A DNA stretch of 64,000 nucleotides from NCBI RefSeq assembly GCF_000300515.1, contig NZ_AMSI01000001.1, forward strand, positions 62,001 to 126,000, read 5' to 3'. A model generated the notes under the pieces. The model saw only the letters and a program-made list of their open reading frames with translations, made no database searches and was not told the origin of the DNA. This DNA comes from Nitratireductor indicus C115 (GTDB lineage Bacteria; Pseudomonadota; Alphaproteobacteria; Rhizobiales; Rhizobiaceae). Both the position numbers and the translations under genes were made by a program. Positions 1 through 10,491 of the stretch are shown here, piece by piece; the first letter of the stretch is position 1, and each line of letters starts with the position of its first letter.

Positions 1-31
1 CCGCTGCCGCTCTTCCACCTCTCCCCCCATC

Positions 32-62
32 AAAAACCCCGCCGGATCGCTCCGGCGGGGTT
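32..62 (-). terminator. Rho-independent terminator of rpsA
   Basis: A 12-bp GC-rich stem (35-46 pairing with 51-62) with a TCGC loop is followed on the minus strand by a run of five T (36-32). It lies 30 bases beyond the rpsA stop codon, as expected for an intrinsic terminator of the aroA-SDR-cmk-rpsA transcript. Confidence 0.85.
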
Positions 63-92
63 CTTCATTTCGGCAAAAGCCTGAGGCGGCGA

Positions 93-1796
93 TCAGTCGT
101 CGGTGCCCTGCTTCTTCAGAGCCGCGCCGAGAATGTCGCCGAGCGAGGCGCCGGAGTCGGTCGAGCCGTACTGGGCAACCGCTTCCTTCTCCTCGGCGAT
201 TTCCAGCGCCTTGATCGAAACGTTGATCTTGCGCGTCTTCTTGTCGAAGAGCGTGACGCGGGCATCCACCTTCTGGCCGACGGAGAAACGCTCGGGGCGC
301 TGCTCGTCGCGGTCGCGCGACAGGTCGGAACGCTTGATGAAGGCGTCGACATCGTGGTCGACCAGCTTCACCTCGACGCCGCCGTCCTTCACGCCGGTCA
401 CTTCGCAGGTCACCACAGCGCCCTTGCGCAGGTCGCCGGAAGCGGCGGCCTCGCCCACGGCGTCATGGCCGAGCTGCTTGATGCCGAGCGAGATGCGCTC
501 CTTCTCGACGTCCACGTCGAGAACCTGAGCCTTCACCATCTCGCCGCGCTTGTACTCCTCGATCACCTGCTCGCCGGGGCGGTTCCAGTCGAGGTCGGAC
601 AGGTGGACCATGCCGTCCACTTCGCCTTCCAGACCGATGAACAGACCGAACTCGGTCTTGTTCTTGACCTCGCCCTCGACGACGGAGCCGACCGGGTGGT
701 TGCGCTCGAACACTTCCCACGGATTCTCCAGCGTCTGCTTGAGACCGAGCGAGATGCGACGCTTGACCGGATCGACCTCGAGAACCACGACCTCGACTTC
801 CTGCGTCGTCGACAGGATCTTGCCGGGGTGCACGTTCTTCTTCGTCCAGGACATTTCCGAAACGTGGATCAGGCCCTCGATGCCCGGCTCCAGCTCCACG
901 AAGGCGCCGTAGTCGGTGATGTTGGTGACGCGGCCCATAACCTTCTTGCCGAGCGGGTACTTGCCGCCGATGCCGTCCCACGGATCGGCTTCGAGCTGCT
1001 TCATGCCCAGCGAGATGCGGTGCGTTTCCTGGTTGATGCGGATGATCTGCACCTTGACCGTCTGACCGATGTTGAGGATCTCGGTCGGATGGTTGACGCG
1101 GCGCCATGCCATGTCGGTGACGTGCAGCAGGCCGTCGATGCCGCCCAGGTCAACGAACGCACCGTAATCGGTGATGTTCTTGACCACGCCTTCGACCACC
1201 TGGCCCTCTTCGAGGTTCTGGACGATCTCGGAGCGCTGCTCGGCGCGGCTCTCTTCGAGAACCGTGCGGCGCGAAACGACGATGTTGCCGCGGCGCTTGT
1301 CCATCTTGAGGATTTCGAAGGGCTGCGGGGTGTGCATCAGCGGGGTGACGTCGCGGATCGGACGGATGTCGACCTGCGAACGCGGCAGGAAGGCCACGGC
1401 GCCGTCCAGATCGACGGTGAAGCCGCCCTTGACCTGGTTGAAGATGAAGCCCTCGACGCGCTCGCCCTTGGCGAACTTCTCTTCGAGCTTGACCCAGCTT
1501 TCCTCGCGGCGCGCCTTCTCGCGCGACAGCATGGCCTCGCCCAGCGCGTTTTCGATGCGCTCGACATAGACCTCGACCTTGTCGCCGACCTTGAGTTCGC
1601 TTTCCTTGCCCTTCGCGCCGAATTCCTTCAGCGGCACGCGACCCTCGACCTTCAGGCCGACGTCGATGATGGCCATGTCCTTTTCGATGGCCGTGACCAC
1701 GCCCTGGACAACGGCGCCTTCAGCGGCGTCGCGTTCGGTGAAGGATTCTTCGAGAAGGCTCGCGAAATCTTCGCGAGACGGATTGAGTTCTGACAT
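93..1796 (-). CDS. rpsA: 30S ribosomal protein S1
   Basis: Ribosomal protein S1 binds mRNA on the small subunit and helps initiate translation. The 567-residue product has six S1 (OB-fold) repeats at about residues 25-91, 109-175, 196-264, 281-351, 368-438 and 455-530. Repeats 3 and 4 carry the typical ITDYGAFV and GLLHV/GLIHV signatures. The length fits alphaproteobacterial S1 proteins. The gene lies 143 bases downstream of cmk in the conserved cmk-rpsA order and is followed by a strong terminator. The long open frame on the opposite strand is a codon-usage shadow. Confidence 0.98.
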   Translation of the reverse strand: MSELNPSREDFASLLEESFTERDAAEGAVVQGVVTAIEKDMAIIDVGLKVEGRVPLKEFGAKGKESELKVGDKVEVYVERIENALGEAMLSREKARREESWVKLEEKFAKGERVEGFIFNQVKGGFTVDLDGAVAFLPRSQVDIRPIRDVTPLMHTPQPFEILKMDKRRGNIVVSRRTVLEESRAEQRSEIVQNLEEGQVVEGVVKNITDYGAFVDLGGIDGLLHVTDMAWRRVNHPTEILNIGQTVKVQIIRINQETHRISLGMKQLEADPWDGIGGKYPLGKKVMGRVTNITDYGAFVELEPGIEGLIHVSEMSWTKKNVHPGKILSTTQEVEVVVLEVDPVKRRISLGLKQTLENPWEVFERNHPVGSVVEGEVKNKTEFGLFIGLEGEVDGMVHLSDLDWNRPGEQVIEEYKRGEMVKAQVLDVDVEKERISLGIKQLGHDAVGEAAASGDLRKGAVVTCEVTGVKDGGVEVKLVDHDVDAFIKRSDLSRDRDEQRPERFSVGQKVDARVTLFDKKTRKINVSIKALEIAEEKEAVAQYGSTDSGASLGDILGAALKKQGTDD

Positions 1797-1939
1797 TGAT
1801 GCTCCTGAAATGCCCCCTTGTCGCGGGGCTGGCGCCGGTGGTTTGCGTTGCGTTCTGCCTTCCCCGGCATCCGAGCTGTTGGCTCAAGGGCCGCTTTCGC
1901 GGCCGATCCGGCGCATGAGAATGCGGGTTCAGGCGGTTT

Positions 1940-2593
1940 TCACTCTGCGTTTGCGCGGCTGGCAAGCCTCTCGTCGATGATGGCTTTTGCCGCACGAAAC
2001 GCCGTCTCTATATCCATTTCGCTCGTATCGAGCAAGTGCGCGTCTTCCGCGGGCCGCAAAGGGCTTGCCGCGCGCGCCGTGTCGCGCTCGTCGCGGCGTT
2101 TGATGTCGGCCAGGATTCCGGCATAGTCGGCGTCGCCGCCATTGGCCTCGATCTCGCGCCAGCGCCGCGTCGCGCGCACCTCCGGCGTTGCGATCACATA
2201 GAGCTTCACATCCGCCTTGGGGCACACCACCGTGCCGATATCGCGCCCGTCGAGCACGGCGCCGGGCGGGGTCGCCGCGAAGGTGCGCTGCTTGTCCACG
2301 AGGATGGCGCGCACGGTGGGCATCACCGCCACCTTCGAGGCCGCTTCCCCGATGCCATGCGCCGAAAGCACGCCGCGGTCGAGGCCCGCAAGGTCGAGCG
2401 CGCGCGCCGCCGCCTCAGCCACCGCCACGTCGTCGAGCGGCTGGCCGGATGCAAGAAGCGCCCGCGCGACACCGCGATAGGTGAGCCCGGTGTCCAGATG
2501 GTGCAGCCCGTAATGGGCCGCGATGCGGCGCGCCAGCGTGCCCTTGCCGGAGGCGGCGGGTCCGTCGATGGCGATGGTGAGAAGGTCGGCCAT
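1940..2593 (-). CDS. cmk: Cytidylate kinase
   Basis: Phosphorylates CMP and dCMP with ATP in cytosolic pyrimidine nucleotide salvage and synthesis. The 217-residue protein starts with a strand and P-loop, [11 protein letters not shown] (about residues 9-19), followed by the LDTGLTYR motif of the CMP-binding region and the [10 protein letters not shown] motif (about 112-121). The C-terminal half has the Arg-rich lid segment RRDERD. Length is normal for the short bacterial Cmk type. The start lies 3 bases after the stop of the SDR gene, so the two are probably cotranscribed from the aroA promoter. Confidence 0.97.
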   Translation of the reverse strand: MADLLTIAIDGPAASGKGTLARRIAAHYGLHHLDTGLTYRGVARALLASGQPLDDVAVAEAAARALDLAGLDRGVLSAHGIGEAASKVAVMPTVRAILVDKQRTFAATPPGAVLDGRDIGTVVCPKADVKLYVIATPEVRATRRWREIEANGGDADYAGILADIKRRDERDTARAASPLRPAEDAHLLDTSEMDIETAFRAAKAIIDERLASRANAE

Positions 2594-2596
2594 CGC

Positions 2597-3301
2597 TCAG
2601 ACCGACCGCGTGATGCCGCCGTCGATGCGGATGTTCTGGCCGGTGATGTAGCTCGCGGTATCGCCAGCGAGAAACAGGGCGAGGTCGGCCACTTCCTCCG
2701 CATGGCCATAGCGGCCCATGGGAATGCGCGTGCGCCGGTCTTCCTTTTCCGGCAGGGAATCGATGAAGCCCGGCAGGATGTTGTTCATGCGGATGTTCTC
2801 GCCCGCATATTTGTCGGCGAAAAGCTTGGTGAAGGCGGCAAGCCCCGCCCGGAACACGCCCGATGTCGGGAACGTAGCCTCCGGCTCGAAGGTGGCATAG
2901 GTGGATATGTTGACGATGGAGCCCGATTTCTGCGCCTGCATGATGGGTGTCACCAGCCGCGTCGCGCGCACCACGTTGAGCAGGTAAAATTCCATGCCCG
3001 TGTGCCAGTCCTCGTCGGAAATCTCCAGCACCGGCCCCTTCGGCCCGTGGCCGGCGCCGTTGATCAGGGCGTCGATGCGTCCGAAGCGCTCCATGGTGAG
3101 CTCAGTGAACCGGGTCAGGTCCTCCACCGAGCGGTTGGAGCCGGTGAAGCCCAGCCCGCCCAGCTCATTGGCCAGCGCCTCGCCCTTGCCCGAGGAGGAG
3201 AGAATGGCGACGGAGTAGCCGTTCCCGGCAAGCTTGCGGGCGGCTGCCGCCCCCATGCCGCTGCCGCCGGCCACGATCATTGCGACTTTTCCGGTGCTCA
3301 T
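2597..3301 (-). CDS. SDR-family protein with altered active site
   Basis: A 234-residue classical short-chain dehydrogenase fold. It has the dinucleotide-binding motif AGGSGMG (residues 11-17), NGAG (81-84) and the catalytic-position serine in NIS (Ser133). The Tyr-x-x-x-Lys pair is absent: by alignment on the following helix, Tyr is Ser147 and Lys is Arg151 (SGVFR). The C-terminal ITGQNIRIDGG is typical of SDRs. It is therefore either a divergent oxidoreductase or a non-catalytic member. It sits between aroA (29 bases upstream) and cmk (3 bases downstream), interrupting a usually compact pair, and shares their strand. The substrate is unknown. Confidence 0.85.
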   Translation of the reverse strand: MSTGKVAMIVAGGSGMGAAAARKLAGNGYSVAILSSSGKGEALANELGGLGFTGSNRSVEDLTRFTELTMERFGRIDALINGAGHGPKGPVLEISDEDWHTGMEFYLLNVVRATRLVTPIMQAQKSGSIVNISTYATFEPEATFPTSGVFRAGLAAFTKLFADKYAGENIRMNNILPGFIDSLPEKEDRRTRIPMGRYGHAEEVADLALFLAGDTASYITGQNIRIDGGITRSV

Positions 3302-3330
3302 GGTGCTTTCCTCTCCTGTCTCGTCTCGTT

Positions 3331-4975
<1,645 letters not shown>

Positions 4976-5383
4976 GTGGCAAAACCGGAACTCGGAACAA
5001 AACGCATTTGCCCTGAAACGGGCCGCAAGTTCTACGATCTGAACAAGGATCCGATCGTGTCGCCCTATACGGGCCAGTCCTATCCGCGCAGCTATTTCGA
5101 CGCGGTGAGCGATTCTTCTATCGATGAGGAAGAGGAGGTCGAGGACAAGGAAGTGGATTCGGAAGAAGAGGAAGGCGCTGAAATCGTTTCGCTGGAAGAC
5201 GCGGACGAGGAAAATAGCTCCGACGGCAAGACCGATCTTCCGGACCTCGACGACGATGACGACGATGATGTCGACCTCGGCGACGAGGATGACGATTCGA
5301 CCTTCCTTGAGGACGACGAGGACGACGATGACGACGACATGAAGGATCTGATCGGCGTCGGCGACGACGACGAGGATCACTGA
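4976..5383 (+). CDS. FYDLN_acid (TIGR02300) family protein
   Basis: A 135-residue protein starting at a GTG codon. The N-terminal 45 residues have the family signature GTKRICPETGRKFYDLNKDP followed by PYTGQSYP. The remainder is an extremely acidic low-complexity tail rich in Asp and Glu. This family is restricted to alphaproteobacteria and its function is not established. The paired Cys/Thr-Gly turns in the N-terminal part suggest a small knuckle, but only one cysteine is present, so a zinc site is not supported. The position between aroA and tRNA-Ala matches the usual rhizobial order. Confidence 0.93.
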   Translation: MAKPELGTKRICPETGRKFYDLNKDPIVSPYTGQSYPRSYFDAVSDSSIDEEEEVEDKEVDSEEEEGAEIVSLEDADEENSSDGKTDLPDLDDDDDDDVDLGDEDDDSTFLEDDEDDDDDDMKDLIGVGDDDEDH

Positions 5384-5550
5384 TCGCGTCATTTGAGGAA
5401 GATTTTGCCGCCCGTCATGAGAAATGATGGTAAGGTAAAAAACGGGCTTGATCTTCCTTTCGGGCGAGTCTAGAAGCCGCTCACACGGTTGGCCCGCAAG
5501 GGCCGGCCATACCATCAGCCGGAAACGGCTGCCGGCATAATCCGGACGAT

Positions 5551-5626
5551 GGGGCCATAGCTCAGCTGGGAGAGCGCCTGCATGGCATGCAGGAGGTCAG
5601 CGGTTCGATCCCGCTTGGCTCCACCA
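5551..5626 (+). tRNA. tRNA-Ala (anticodon GGC)
   Basis: A 76-base cloverleaf with encoded CCA. The acceptor stem GGGGCCA pairs with TGGCTCC (one G-U). The D stem is GCTC/GAGC, the anticodon stem CCTGC/GCAGG with loop ATGGCAT (anticodon GGC), and the T stem AGCGG/CCGCT with loop TTCGATC. It reads GCC/GCU alanine codons. Confidence 0.97.
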
Positions 5627-5830
5627 AATCTTCCTCAGATACGATAGATTTTCGTCCATTTGCGACGCTGGTTTCCTTTTGCTCTGGCCTTTGGCTTGCG
5701 TCGGCCTGAGACTTGCGAAATCGCGAATCGCACCTATCTTGAAGCCACTTCAGTATCGGAGACGCAATCGACATGGACATGACCCGCGCTGCCTTCACCC
5801 GTTTGGTTCCGCTGCGAGAAGTCCTGTCCA

Positions 5831-7420
5831 ATGCCTGCATCCGTTTCCCTGACCGCCCTGTCCTGGTCCACGCCTGACAACGCGACGCTTTTCACTGACC
5901 TCACTCTGACCTTCGGCGCGGAGCGCACCGGTATTGTCGGGCGCAATGGCACCGGCAAGAGCACGCTTCTGCGTCTGATCGCGGGTGATCTGCGCCCGGC
6001 TGCCGGTCAGGTGCGCATAACCGGCGCTATCGCGATGATGCGACAGGACGCGATGGAGCATTCCGGAGATACCATTGCCGATCTGTTTGGTGCACGACAA
6101 GCGCTTGCGCTGCTCGACCGGGCCGAGGCGGGACTGGCCTCCGCCGACGAGCTGGCCGATGCGGATTGGACATTGCCGGCGCGGATAGAAAGCGCGCTGC
6201 TGCGCTGCGATCTGTCGGCTTTGCCGCAGACCCCGCTGGCCACCTTGTCCGGGGGGCAGCGCAGCAGGGCGGCCCTGGCAGCACTTATCCTGGCGGAGCC
6301 GGATTTCCTGCTTCTCGATGAGCCGACGAACAATCTGGACCGGGCGGGGCGAAGGGCGGTAATCGACCTCATTCGGGGGTGGACGCGAGGCGCAATCATC
6401 GTCAGTCATGATCGCGAGCTCCTGGAGGAGATGGATGCGATTGTCGAACTGACCTCGCTGGGCGCAACCCGGTATGGAGGCAATTACACGGCTTTCCGCC
6501 AGCAGAAGGATACCGAGCTCGACGCGGCGATGCGCGACCTCGCTCACGCGGAGAAAACCCGCAGTGAGGCGGCTCGCCGCGCCCAGCAGGCGGCTGAGCG
6601 TAAGGCGCGGAAGGACAGCGCCGGGCAAAAGGCACGCAAGAAGGGCGACCAGCCGAAAATCCTGATGGATGCCGCCAAGGGGCGGGCGGAAGCGTCTGGC
6701 GGGGCGGGAGCCCGCTTGCGCGATGCGAGGCGCGATGCGGCGGCGGAGGCATTGTCCCTTGCCCGCGAGAAGATCGAAATCTTGCAGCCACTGCGAATGG
6801 ACCTTGCCCCGACGAGGCTTCCGCCCGGCAAGACGGTCTTGCGGCTGGATGGGGTAACCGGCGGATACGACCCTGAACACCCGGTGATCTGTGATTTTTC
6901 GCTGAGTGTCACGGGCCCCGAGCGCCTCGTCATTGCTGGCCCGAACGGCAGCGGAAAGACCACCCTTCTCAAGCTGATCTCAGGCCAGATCACGCCCCGG
7001 GACGGGCGGGTGGACCTGACGGTACGGATCGCATTGCTGGATCAGCATGTCGGCTTGCTCGATTCGGATCGGACCCTGCATGAAAACTTCCTCCACCTGA
7101 ATGCCGCTGCGGATGCGCACATGGCCCATGCGGCGCTGGCCCGGTTCGGTTTCCGTGCCGCGGACGCTCTGCGCCGTGCGGGTGAATTGAGCGGGGGAGA
7201 ACGGCTGCGGGCCGGTCTGGCCTGCGCCCTCGGGGGTACGCCGCCGCCAATGCTGCTCATCCTGGACGAGCCGACCAATCATCTCGATCTCGATGGCATC
7301 GAGGCGCTGGAGGCTGCGTTGAAGGGATATGACGGCGCAATATTGGTGGTTAGCCACGACCGGGCGTTTCTGGATTCGCTCGCGCCGGACAGAACCATTC
7401 AGTTGGGCGAGCGGCTTTAG
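5831..7420 (+). CDS. ABC-F family ATP-binding protein
   Basis: A 529-residue soluble protein with two ABC ATPase domains and no membrane segment, the ABC-F arrangement; members act on the ribosome in translation or antibiotic protection. Domain 1 has Walker A GRNGTGKST, signature LSGGQRSR and Walker B LLLDEPTNNLD. Domain 2 has GPNGSGKTT, LSGGERLR and LILDEPTNHLD. The charged Lys/Arg/Ala-rich linker between them (about residues 230-320) is the expected position of the ribosome-contacting P-site tRNA interaction motif. It stands alone between tRNA-Ala and a convergent LysR gene. The exact subfamily, and any resistance role, cannot be decided by reading. Confidence 0.92.
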   Translation: MPASVSLTALSWSTPDNATLFTDLTLTFGAERTGIVGRNGTGKSTLLRLIAGDLRPAAGQVRITGAIAMMRQDAMEHSGDTIADLFGARQALALLDRAEAGLASADELADADWTLPARIESALLRCDLSALPQTPLATLSGGQRSRAALAALILAEPDFLLLDEPTNNLDRAGRRAVIDLIRGWTRGAIIVSHDRELLEEMDAIVELTSLGATRYGGNYTAFRQQKDTELDAAMRDLAHAEKTRSEAARRAQQAAERKARKDSAGQKARKKGDQPKILMDAAKGRAEASGGAGARLRDARRDAAAEALSLAREKIEILQPLRMDLAPTRLPPGKTVLRLDGVTGGYDPEHPVICDFSLSVTGPERLVIAGPNGSGKTTLLKLISGQITPRDGRVDLTVRIALLDQHVGLLDSDRTLHENFLHLNAAADAHMAHAALARFGFRAADALRRAGELSGGERLRAGLACALGGTPPPMLLILDEPTNHLDLDGIEALEAALKGYDGAILVVSHDRAFLDSLAPDRTIQLGERL

Positions 7421-7438
7421 CCCGTTGCGTGGCAGAGG

Positions 7439-8437
7439 CTAGGTGTGAACGGCCTTTGTCTTTTTCGGTGCTTCGAGAATGGGGGCGATCTTGAAGAGCG
7501 CATCGCAAAAGCGCTGCACCGAAGGCAGAGCTGGCTCGCTGCGCCGCCTGATCAGCATCACGGGAGCCGGCTGGTAGCCGACGGGCAGGTCGAGCACCCT
7601 CACAAGTCCGAGGCGTGAATATTGCTCGGCAAGGCTGTAAGGCAGGAGGCCGATCATGTTGCAGTCCGTCAGGGCCGCCCGCATCACCTCCATGGAGGCA
7701 GTCTCCATGCGGATGTCCGGAACGCGCAATCCCGCATGAACGAACATGTCGGTGAGCGCCTGCCGGGCTGCGGTCCGTGGAGGGGTCACGATCCACGGAA
7801 ACTCCGCTGCGTCCGCGAGCGAAATCTGCCGGTCCGGATTGAGCCCGGTGTGCCTGCTGCTGATCACGGCTGCGAAATGCTGCTGAGCGAGCAGCTTCTG
7901 GTCCAGCTCCGCTTCATGTTCGAAGGAATAGCGTCCTATGATGCAATCGAGCTCCTTCGACAGCAATTGCGAGACCAGCGGCGAGGTCGTGCCTTCGTGG
8001 ACTTCCACGCTGATCGAAATGCCTTCCTCGGCCAGAAGGTTGATCGATTGAGTGATCATTTCCGGCGCGAGGAAAGCAATCGCGCCGATGCGCATGCTGC
8101 CGATATGGCCCGCGACGATCGCATCGATCTCATCGCGCGTCCGGTCGATGTCGTTGACCAGCGAACGGGCGCGGGCAATCAACGCTTCGCCAACCCTGTT
8201 CGGAATCATGCCGCCCCGGCCGCGCTCGAACATCACCGTTCCAAAAATCTGCTCCACCTCACGGATGATCTTGCTGATGGCCGGCTGGCTAAGCCCCATT
8301 TCCTGCGCTGCGCGGTGTGCGTTTCTGTGTTGGCCGATGCTGATCAGCGTAACCAGATGCTGGACCTTGAGGCGGCTGTGGAGCGTGGAACGTTCCGACT
8401 GCTCCGCCGCACCCCGGGGAAATTTCTGCCCCATCAT
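7439..8437 (-). CDS. LysR-type transcriptional regulator
   Basis: A 332-residue LTTR with an N-terminal winged helix-turn-helix at about residues 25-85 (RNAHRAAQEMGLSQPAISKI) and a substrate-binding domain afterwards (IGAIAFLAPEMI, DCIIGRYSFEHEAELD). It is transcribed divergently from the EthD-TRAP operon that starts 116 bases away, with a perfect inverted repeat in the gap. It therefore most likely controls that operon and itself. The start could be either of two adjacent ATG codons. Confidence 0.93.
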   Translation of the reverse strand: MMGQKFPRGAAEQSERSTLHSRLKVQHLVTLISIGQHRNAHRAAQEMGLSQPAISKIIREVEQIFGTVMFERGRGGMIPNRVGEALIARARSLVNDIDRTRDEIDAIVAGHIGSMRIGAIAFLAPEMITQSINLLAEEGISISVEVHEGTTSPLVSQLLSKELDCIIGRYSFEHEAELDQKLLAQQHFAAVISSRHTGLNPDRQISLADAAEFPWIVTPPRTAARQALTDMFVHAGLRVPDIRMETASMEVMRAALTDCNMIGLLPYSLAEQYSRLGLVRVLDLPVGYQPAPVMLIRRRSEPALPSVQRFCDALFKIAPILEAPKKTKAVHT

Positions 8438-8463
8438 TTTGATGCCTATTCGTTATCGTTCAA

Positions 8464-8483
8464 TCAATAATCATCATTATTGA
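8464..8483. promoter_or_regulatory. Putative LysR operator (perfect 8-4-8 inverted repeat)
   Basis: TCAATAAT and ATTATTGA flank a CATC spacer. The site lies 27 bases upstream of the divergent lysR start and 70 bases before the EthD-TRAP operon. Position, AT-richness and the internal T-N(n)-A symmetry are as expected for an LTTR box. Binding is inferred. Confidence 0.55.
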
Positions 8484-8552
8484 CTTATCGATCTGGCGCC
8501 ATAATCTCAACCGAAATCTTCCTGCGAGGAAGGCATAACAAAAGGGGTTCAA

Positions 8553-8888
8553 GTGTCAGTTTCGTACTTCATCCGATACGAAGGCGAGCCTGAGGATGCG
8601 GAGCGCTTCTTCTCGCATTACCGGACGCAGCATGCCGCGATCATGCGGCAGTACCCGGGCATCCGCGCCTGCAAGCTCCATCACCCGGTGCCGTGGAACG
8701 ACCCGGTGAACGTCAACAAGGACCGGGTCCTGGTTCTGGCGGAGCTGGTTTTCGACGATATCGATGCGCTCAACGGCGCGTTGAATGCGGAAATCCGCAT
8801 GATGTCGCGAGAGGACTTTCTGAATTTTCCGAAGATCATCGACGGCAAGATAAGTCATCTGGCTGTCGAGACCGAAACAGTCTTCTAA
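8553..8888 (+). CDS. EthD-domain protein
   Basis: A 111-residue protein starting at GTG, preceded by AAAAGGGG at good spacing. The fold signature is that of EthD/dimeric alpha-beta barrel proteins: an N-terminal SYFIRYEG strand, YRTQHAAIMRQYPGI helix region, then LAELVFDDIDAL. Members are small dimeric proteins accompanying degradative enzymes; some are isomerases or auxiliary proteins. It is the first gene of the TRAP operon (30 bases before dctP). A role in processing or sensing the TRAP substrate is inference only. Confidence 0.8.
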   Translation: MSVSYFIRYEGEPEDAERFFSHYRTQHAAIMRQYPGIRACKLHHPVPWNDPVNVNKDRVLVLAELVFDDIDALNGALNAEIRMMSREDFLNFPKIIDGKISHLAVETETVF

Positions 8889-8918
8889 AACGAAACACTG
8901 AAAAAGGGGAACAAAATC

Positions 8919-9908
8919 ATGAAGATAACAAAAGTGCTTGCACTTTCGGCTTCCATCTTCGTCATGGCGGGTGCGGCTTCTGCCGCCGAGTTCGAGTGGC
9001 GTTTCTTCACCTATGTCTCGCCGAGCGATTTCCATGCGAAAATGAACAAGGCGTTTGCCGAGGACATCACCAAGGCAACGGGCGGACGCCTCGAGATCAC
9101 GCATTTCGCTGCTGGCGAACTTCCTTACAAATCTGGCGATGTGCTGAAGGCGGTTGCGACCAACCAGATTCAGATGGGACAGGTCGGGGCTGGTCTTGCG
9201 GCGGGCGATGCGCCCGAGATCGATGTTTTCTCCGTTCCGTTCCTGTGCACGAGCTATGCCGGTTTCGCCAAGGCGGTGGATGCGATCGGCGACATTCCCG
9301 ATGAAGTGCTGAAAGAAAAATTCGGCGTTCGCGTCCTTATGAACTGGCCGATCCCCGGGCAGAACATCTGGTCGGCGAGCAAGATCGAGACCATCGCGGA
9401 CCTTCGCGACAAGAAAATCCGCACCTGGAACCCACTCCAGGTGGAGATGCTGAAGATTCTCGGCGGCAACCCGACATCGCTTGATCCAGCCGAGGTCGTG
9501 CCAGCATTGCAGCGTGGCGTTGTCGACGGTGCGATCACCTCCGCTCTCTCGGCCAATGACTGGAAGGCCTACGACATCGTGAAATTCGGCTTCATGCTCA
9601 ATTTCACCATGGCCCATCAGATCACGCTGGTGAACAGCGATGCGCTGGATGGCCTTCCCGAGGATCTGCGCAAGATCGTCTCGGACAAGGTCGCCGAATG
9701 GACCCCGCGTTACTTCGAGGGTTCCGAAGAGGCGAACGAGGCCGCGTTGAAGAACATGCAGGCCAACGGCGTGACGCTCACCGACCCGAAGCCCGAAGAC
9801 CTGGCTGAGGTTCGCAAGACGCTGGCGCCGCTGTGGAAGCAGTGGACCGATGCCAACGGGCCGGTGGCCGCTGACCTCCTCCAGCGCGTCGACACGGCAT
9901 GCAACTGA
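8919..9908 (+). CDS. dctP: TRAP transporter substrate-binding protein (DctP family)
   Basis: Periplasmic binding protein of a tripartite ATP-independent transporter. It has a 22-residue Sec signal peptide ending in AASA before AEFEW. The conserved substrate carboxylate-binding arginine is expected at Arg168 (KKIRTWN), followed by the family region PAEVVPALQRGVVDGAI. Its 329 residues are normal. The stop overlaps the start of dctQ by 10 bases. An organic-acid ligand is expected from the family; the specific ligand is unknown. Confidence 0.94.
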   Translation: MKITKVLALSASIFVMAGAASAAEFEWRFFTYVSPSDFHAKMNKAFAEDITKATGGRLEITHFAAGELPYKSGDVLKAVATNQIQMGQVGAGLAAGDAPEIDVFSVPFLCTSYAGFAKAVDAIGDIPDEVLKEKFGVRVLMNWPIPGQNIWSASKIETIADLRDKKIRTWNPLQVEMLKILGGNPTSLDPAEVVPALQRGVVDGAITSALSANDWKAYDIVKFGFMLNFTMAHQITLVNSDALDGLPEDLRKIVSDKVAEWTPRYFEGSEEANEAALKNMQANGVTLTDPKPEDLAEVRKTLAPLWKQWTDANGPVAADLLQRVDTACN

Positions 9909-10408
9909 CGACGCCAAATGGCGTGCCCGGCGCACTTGATCGCTGGGCACATCGGTTCGCCCGAGGATCGTCTGCGATTGCGGCCCTTCTGCTTCTTGGC
10001 ATGTGGGCCCTGATCTCGGTCGAAGTGGTGCTGCGCTATCTGCTGCACAGCTCCACCCTCGTGGCCGACGAATACGCCGGCTACATGTTCGCCGCGCTTG
10101 TGTTTCTCGGTCTCAACCAGGCGATCCATCAGGAGAAGCTGATCGGCATCGATGTTTCGGGCCGCTGGGCGAAGGTGGTCTCGCATCCGCTGGTGCGCTT
10201 CCTGCGCAATCTCCTGATGCTCGGGCTTAATCTGGCGCTGCTTTACGCCATGACGCTGACGCTGATGACGAGCATGAGGTTTCATTCCCGGTCGATCCAT
10301 TTCTCCAAAACGGTGCTCGCCTATCCGCAATCGCTTGTGGTCCTGGGTCTCGCACTCGCCTGTTTCGCCTCGCTCGCCCTGCTCGTGCGGGCGCGCAGCC
10401 GCCACTAG
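9899..10408 (+). CDS. dctQ: TRAP transporter small permease (DctQ family)
   Basis: A 169-residue membrane protein with four predicted transmembrane segments: about residues 22-43, 56-75, 97-117 and 139-160. It has the DctQ-type WALISVEVVLRYLL first segment and the LVADEYAGYMF motif. It forms the complex with the DctM permease encoded next. The TAG stop (10406-10408) abuts a dispersed repeat element that separates it from dctM by 83 bases. Confidence 0.92.
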   Translation: MQLTTPNGVPGALDRWAHRFARGSSAIAALLLLGMWALISVEVVLRYLLHSSTLVADEYAGYMFAALVFLGLNQAIHQEKLIGIDVSGRWAKVVSHPLVRFLRNLLMLGLNLALLYAMTLTLMTSMRFHSRSIHFSKTVLAYPQSLVVLGLALACFASLALLVRARSRH

Positions 10409-10474
10409 AGCATTTTGCAGTCAGGTGGAATCACCTGACGTCTGCGGAAATAGATCGGTTCAGAACCGATCTAG
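10406..10474 (+). repeat. Dispersed palindromic repeat, copy 1 (internally deleted, 69 bp)
   Basis: Begins with AGAGCATTTTGCAGTCAG and ends in GATCTAG. It contains a perfect 7-bp inverted repeat TCAGGTG-GAAT-CACCTGA and a second hairpin AGATCGGTTC/GAACCGATCT. Compared with the full copies at 43087-43189 and 62117-62220 it lacks about 35 central bases. It lies inside the TRAP operon between dctQ and dctM, so it is transcribed and can form two stable hairpins. Confidence 0.85.
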
Positions 10475-10491
10475 TCGAAAGGCACATCATC

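Noticed and set aside
354-1793. 479-residue open frame opposite rpsA
   Set aside because: Mirror of rpsA codons in GC-rich DNA; no start context and low-complexity His/Asp/Leu composition.
5092-5340. Poly-serine ORF on the minus strand
   Set aside because: Reverse reading of the Asp/Glu-rich tail of the FYDLN_acid gene.
5627-5830. Possible integrase or attachment site beside tRNA-Ala
   Set aside because: No repeat of the tRNA 3' end and no integrase gene were seen in the window.
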